Below, one piece after another: positions 61,872-64,000 of a stretch of DNA of 64,000 nt (within the stretch, counting starts at the first letter, position 1; every line of letters starts with the position of its first letter). Both the position numbers and the translations under genes were made by a program. The DNA lies in NCBI GenBank assembly GCA_021234535.1, contig CM037841.1, positions 13,908,825 to 13,972,824 on the forward strand. The letters run 5' to 3'. The notes under the pieces were generated by a model that did not search any database, was not told where the DNA came from, and worked only from the letters and a program-made list of their open reading frames with translations. This DNA is from Stichopus chloronotus. Its lineage: Eukaryota; Echinodermata; Holothuroidea; Aspidochirotida; Stichopodidae.

Positions 61872-63543
61872 GCTAGTCCAGTCTGTAATCTTCCCGTTAC
61901 ATTTCTTTTAGTTTTGAAAAGTGGCTGGGAATAGTCTGCCAACTTTTGTCAACTCTGGACCACCCTCCCCTATTCTCTTTACCGCGACTGCACACCTGTT
62001 TGTTCCATTTTTCGCTTTAAAAGAATGGCCCGTGTAACTTTTTTTCCACCTTTTACTTTCTTTAAGAAATATCTGGGTCAACACCTGGTCGTACACCGAC
62101 CCGGAATTTTTCAAACACCTGTTAGATAAGGGTAAGGCTGCATAATGAGCTCAGTACTCATACCACGTGCAGGAGATCCCTTAGTAGTGAAAGAAACTGG
62201 AAAGAAACCTTTACACTATTAGCAGCACCCAATACCAACTGGGTATAGAGAAAAACATTCATGTGTAACGTTATACAAGCATACGAGCATTCATCAGGCT
62301 TAAAAGAAAAAGTACCTTTGTTCAAATGGACTCTTCTTTGAGGATACTGATAAATTTGGAATTGTATAAAATATTTTTTTCCACTGAAAAAACAGGTTTG
62401 ATACTACAATGTAATTAAATCATCTGACTCGTTCAAAAACATTTCGTAATATGTTCGATAATCGTTTTTTTTTCTTCTGTTATGTACAAGTTTTCTACCA
62501 ATATTTGAAAACTTTGTGCAACTTTCTTTTATGGTTCTAGCCTACTTGGCACTTGCATACTGCAAATTGTTAGCAATCAGTACAGCAGTCTCATGAAGGA
62601 ACAGTTTTATTTTACTCTTTATCGGTTTTATGAAATAAAAAGCTAGTCGCTTTTTGTTTTGCTCAGGCTGAGGAGCACTGGGCATAAAAGCGATCATTTG
62701 TCATCACAAAGAATTGTGCTCATTGATTGACTACACATGTTTATGAATAAAGACCTTCGTTTGTAAAATTTTGGGGATTTCCCGTGTATTACGTATTGTT
62801 AGGGGAGGATGTCATGCTATTGCCAATTGAAGTACACCCTGTTTTAATCATACACGTGGATGAGCCAACGGAGTGTGTATAATAGAGCATGCGCGCAGTG
62901 CTAATACAGTGGCCATGGGTGTCAATGAAAGTATAAACCAAAGGATGGGGTTTCATTTGGGGACATTTCCTGCCGTGTACGTTTTGTTCGGTTCGGGTTT
63001 TGTTGCAGTAACATAAATTCGTCCGTTTGGAAAACACTGAAAAAAAAATTAAAAAAAATATCCAACCTGGGTTTTGGTGAAAAAAAAAAAAAACATTGTT
63101 CAACTCAAAATTGCTCCGTACTCTCAAAGGAGAGTCCACTTAAAAGAAGGTACTTTTTATTTCCCGCGCTAGTGAACGGTAGTATAACGTTAATGTAACC
63201 TTACACATAAATGTTTTGTCTATACCCAGTTGGCATTGGATGCTGCTTGCAGTTGGTTTCTCTGCATGGGGGGGGGGCATTATGCAGCTGTAAGTTACGC
63301 TTGCAGGTGGTTTGAGAAATTCTGGGACGCGCGTGACAAGGGTCGTGACCCAGATATTGTAAGAAAAATAAAGGTAGAAAAAGTTTCCAGGCCATTCTTT
63401 ACCAGGAAAAAAGTAATTGGAACAAAGTACACCTGTGAAAGTTGGGGGAGAGTGGCCCAGTGTTGACAAAAGTTGGCCGACTATTCCCAGTCATTTTTCA
63501 AAAGAAAAAAGGATAGGTAGCGGGGAGATAACAGACTGGTACA
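61872..63543. mobile_element. Foldback element with about 370-bp inverted arms
   Basis: The left arm (61872 to about 62275) and right arm (about 63180-63543) are inverted copies. The complement of the right arm follows the left arm throughout: CCAGTCTGT-ATCT-CCC at the outer end, then GACTGGGAATAGTC-GCCAACTTTTGTCAA, AATATCTGGGTCA, CAGCTGCATAATG and CCAACTGGGTATAGA at the inner end. Arms are diverged and contain indels. The 900-bp centre has no transposase. Small minus-strand frames inside (61908-62114, 63140-63469) are arm-derived and not genes. Confidence 0.8.
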
Positions 63544-64000
63544 CAGTGTGGTGTGCTACCTCAGTAAAAGGACAATCATCTGGCTTTGCAGTGGCCGCAT
63601 TTTGGTCACATTGCGCGAAGGCATCTCTTTCTTGTTCAGACTTTTTTACCCTTTCTTATGACGCCATCCAAATTTCATTCGAAATTTGATTATTTCGACA
63701 AGGACTTACCAGAGACATATATGTGCAAGTAAAGACAGAATCGAGTAGCTGTGGTCACTATGGGCATTGCATGCGCTATTTGCCTCTTAAGAAGGATAGC
63801 CTACATTTCACACTTAAACAAAATAAGGCGATTGAATCCTTCAGAATTTGGTCTAAATTACAGTACATGGAGATTTCATATCAAACAGACCTAAATAATT
63901 ATAAAGTAGATTGTATTTTAATTTTAAGTCATCAAACTATGCCCTTTTTTACAAAAAACTTAAGATGTAATTGATTAGATTATTTCACAATTTTTCAACA
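63544..64000. other. Right edge, no gene recognised
   Basis: AT-rich sequence to the end of the window. An 83-codon plus-strand frame at 63723-63974 has no recognisable motif. Confidence 0.4.

Overview
This is eukaryotic genomic DNA: intron-rich, AT-rich and full of transposon relics. The genes, the mix of BEL/Pao, Ty3-type, Penelope-like and non-LTR fragments, and the abundant short words TACTGTA and AGGCCTA suggest a marine invertebrate deuterostome, most likely an echinoderm. That assignment is an inference and was not tested by any search.

Three multi-exon genes can be supported by splice sites with matching phase. (1) Positions 1-9439, plus strand: a large GTPase of the guanylate-binding protein (GBP) class. 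An N-terminal exon that looks like a death-effector domain (DED) and runs off the left edge is followed by a 106-codon alpha/beta exon and a 3.8-kb exon. The large exon carries the GTPase domain, a very long helical stalk with reiterated GBP-type motifs, and a C-terminal CaaX box (CVIL). (2) Positions 35087-41891, plus strand: a glycolipid transfer protein (GLTP) fold gene in four recognised exons, with all signature ligand residues present; its N-terminal exon was not found. (3) Positions 51629-55924, minus strand, possibly reaching 59615: a nine-finger C2H2 zinc-finger protein with an acidic tandem-repeat region. Its last recognised finger exon ends in a splice donor that contains the apparent stop codon.

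The rest is introns and intergenic DNA rich in mobile-element remains: a Penelope-like endonuclease fragment (11.9-12.2 kb), a tRNA-derived SINE-like head (14.7 kb), a dense repeat zone (16.9-26.2 kb) holding a broken BEL/Pao element (20.8-24.4 kb), a non-LTR endonuclease relic (34.0-34.5 kb), a 336-bp tandem duplication (37.1-37.8 kb), an alternating tandem array (38.2-39.2 kb), an intact-looking hAT-like non-autonomous element with target-site duplication (40.4-41.1 kb), a Ty3-type gag ORF (56.6-57.2 kb) and a 1.7-kb foldback element with about 370-bp inverted arms (61.9-63.5 kb).

The most interesting object is the first gene: a death-fold module joined to a membrane-targetable GBP-like GTPase. 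This would couple pathogen-membrane sensing to death-domain signalling in one polypeptide. Between the genes the window is otherwise ordinary non-coding sequence.
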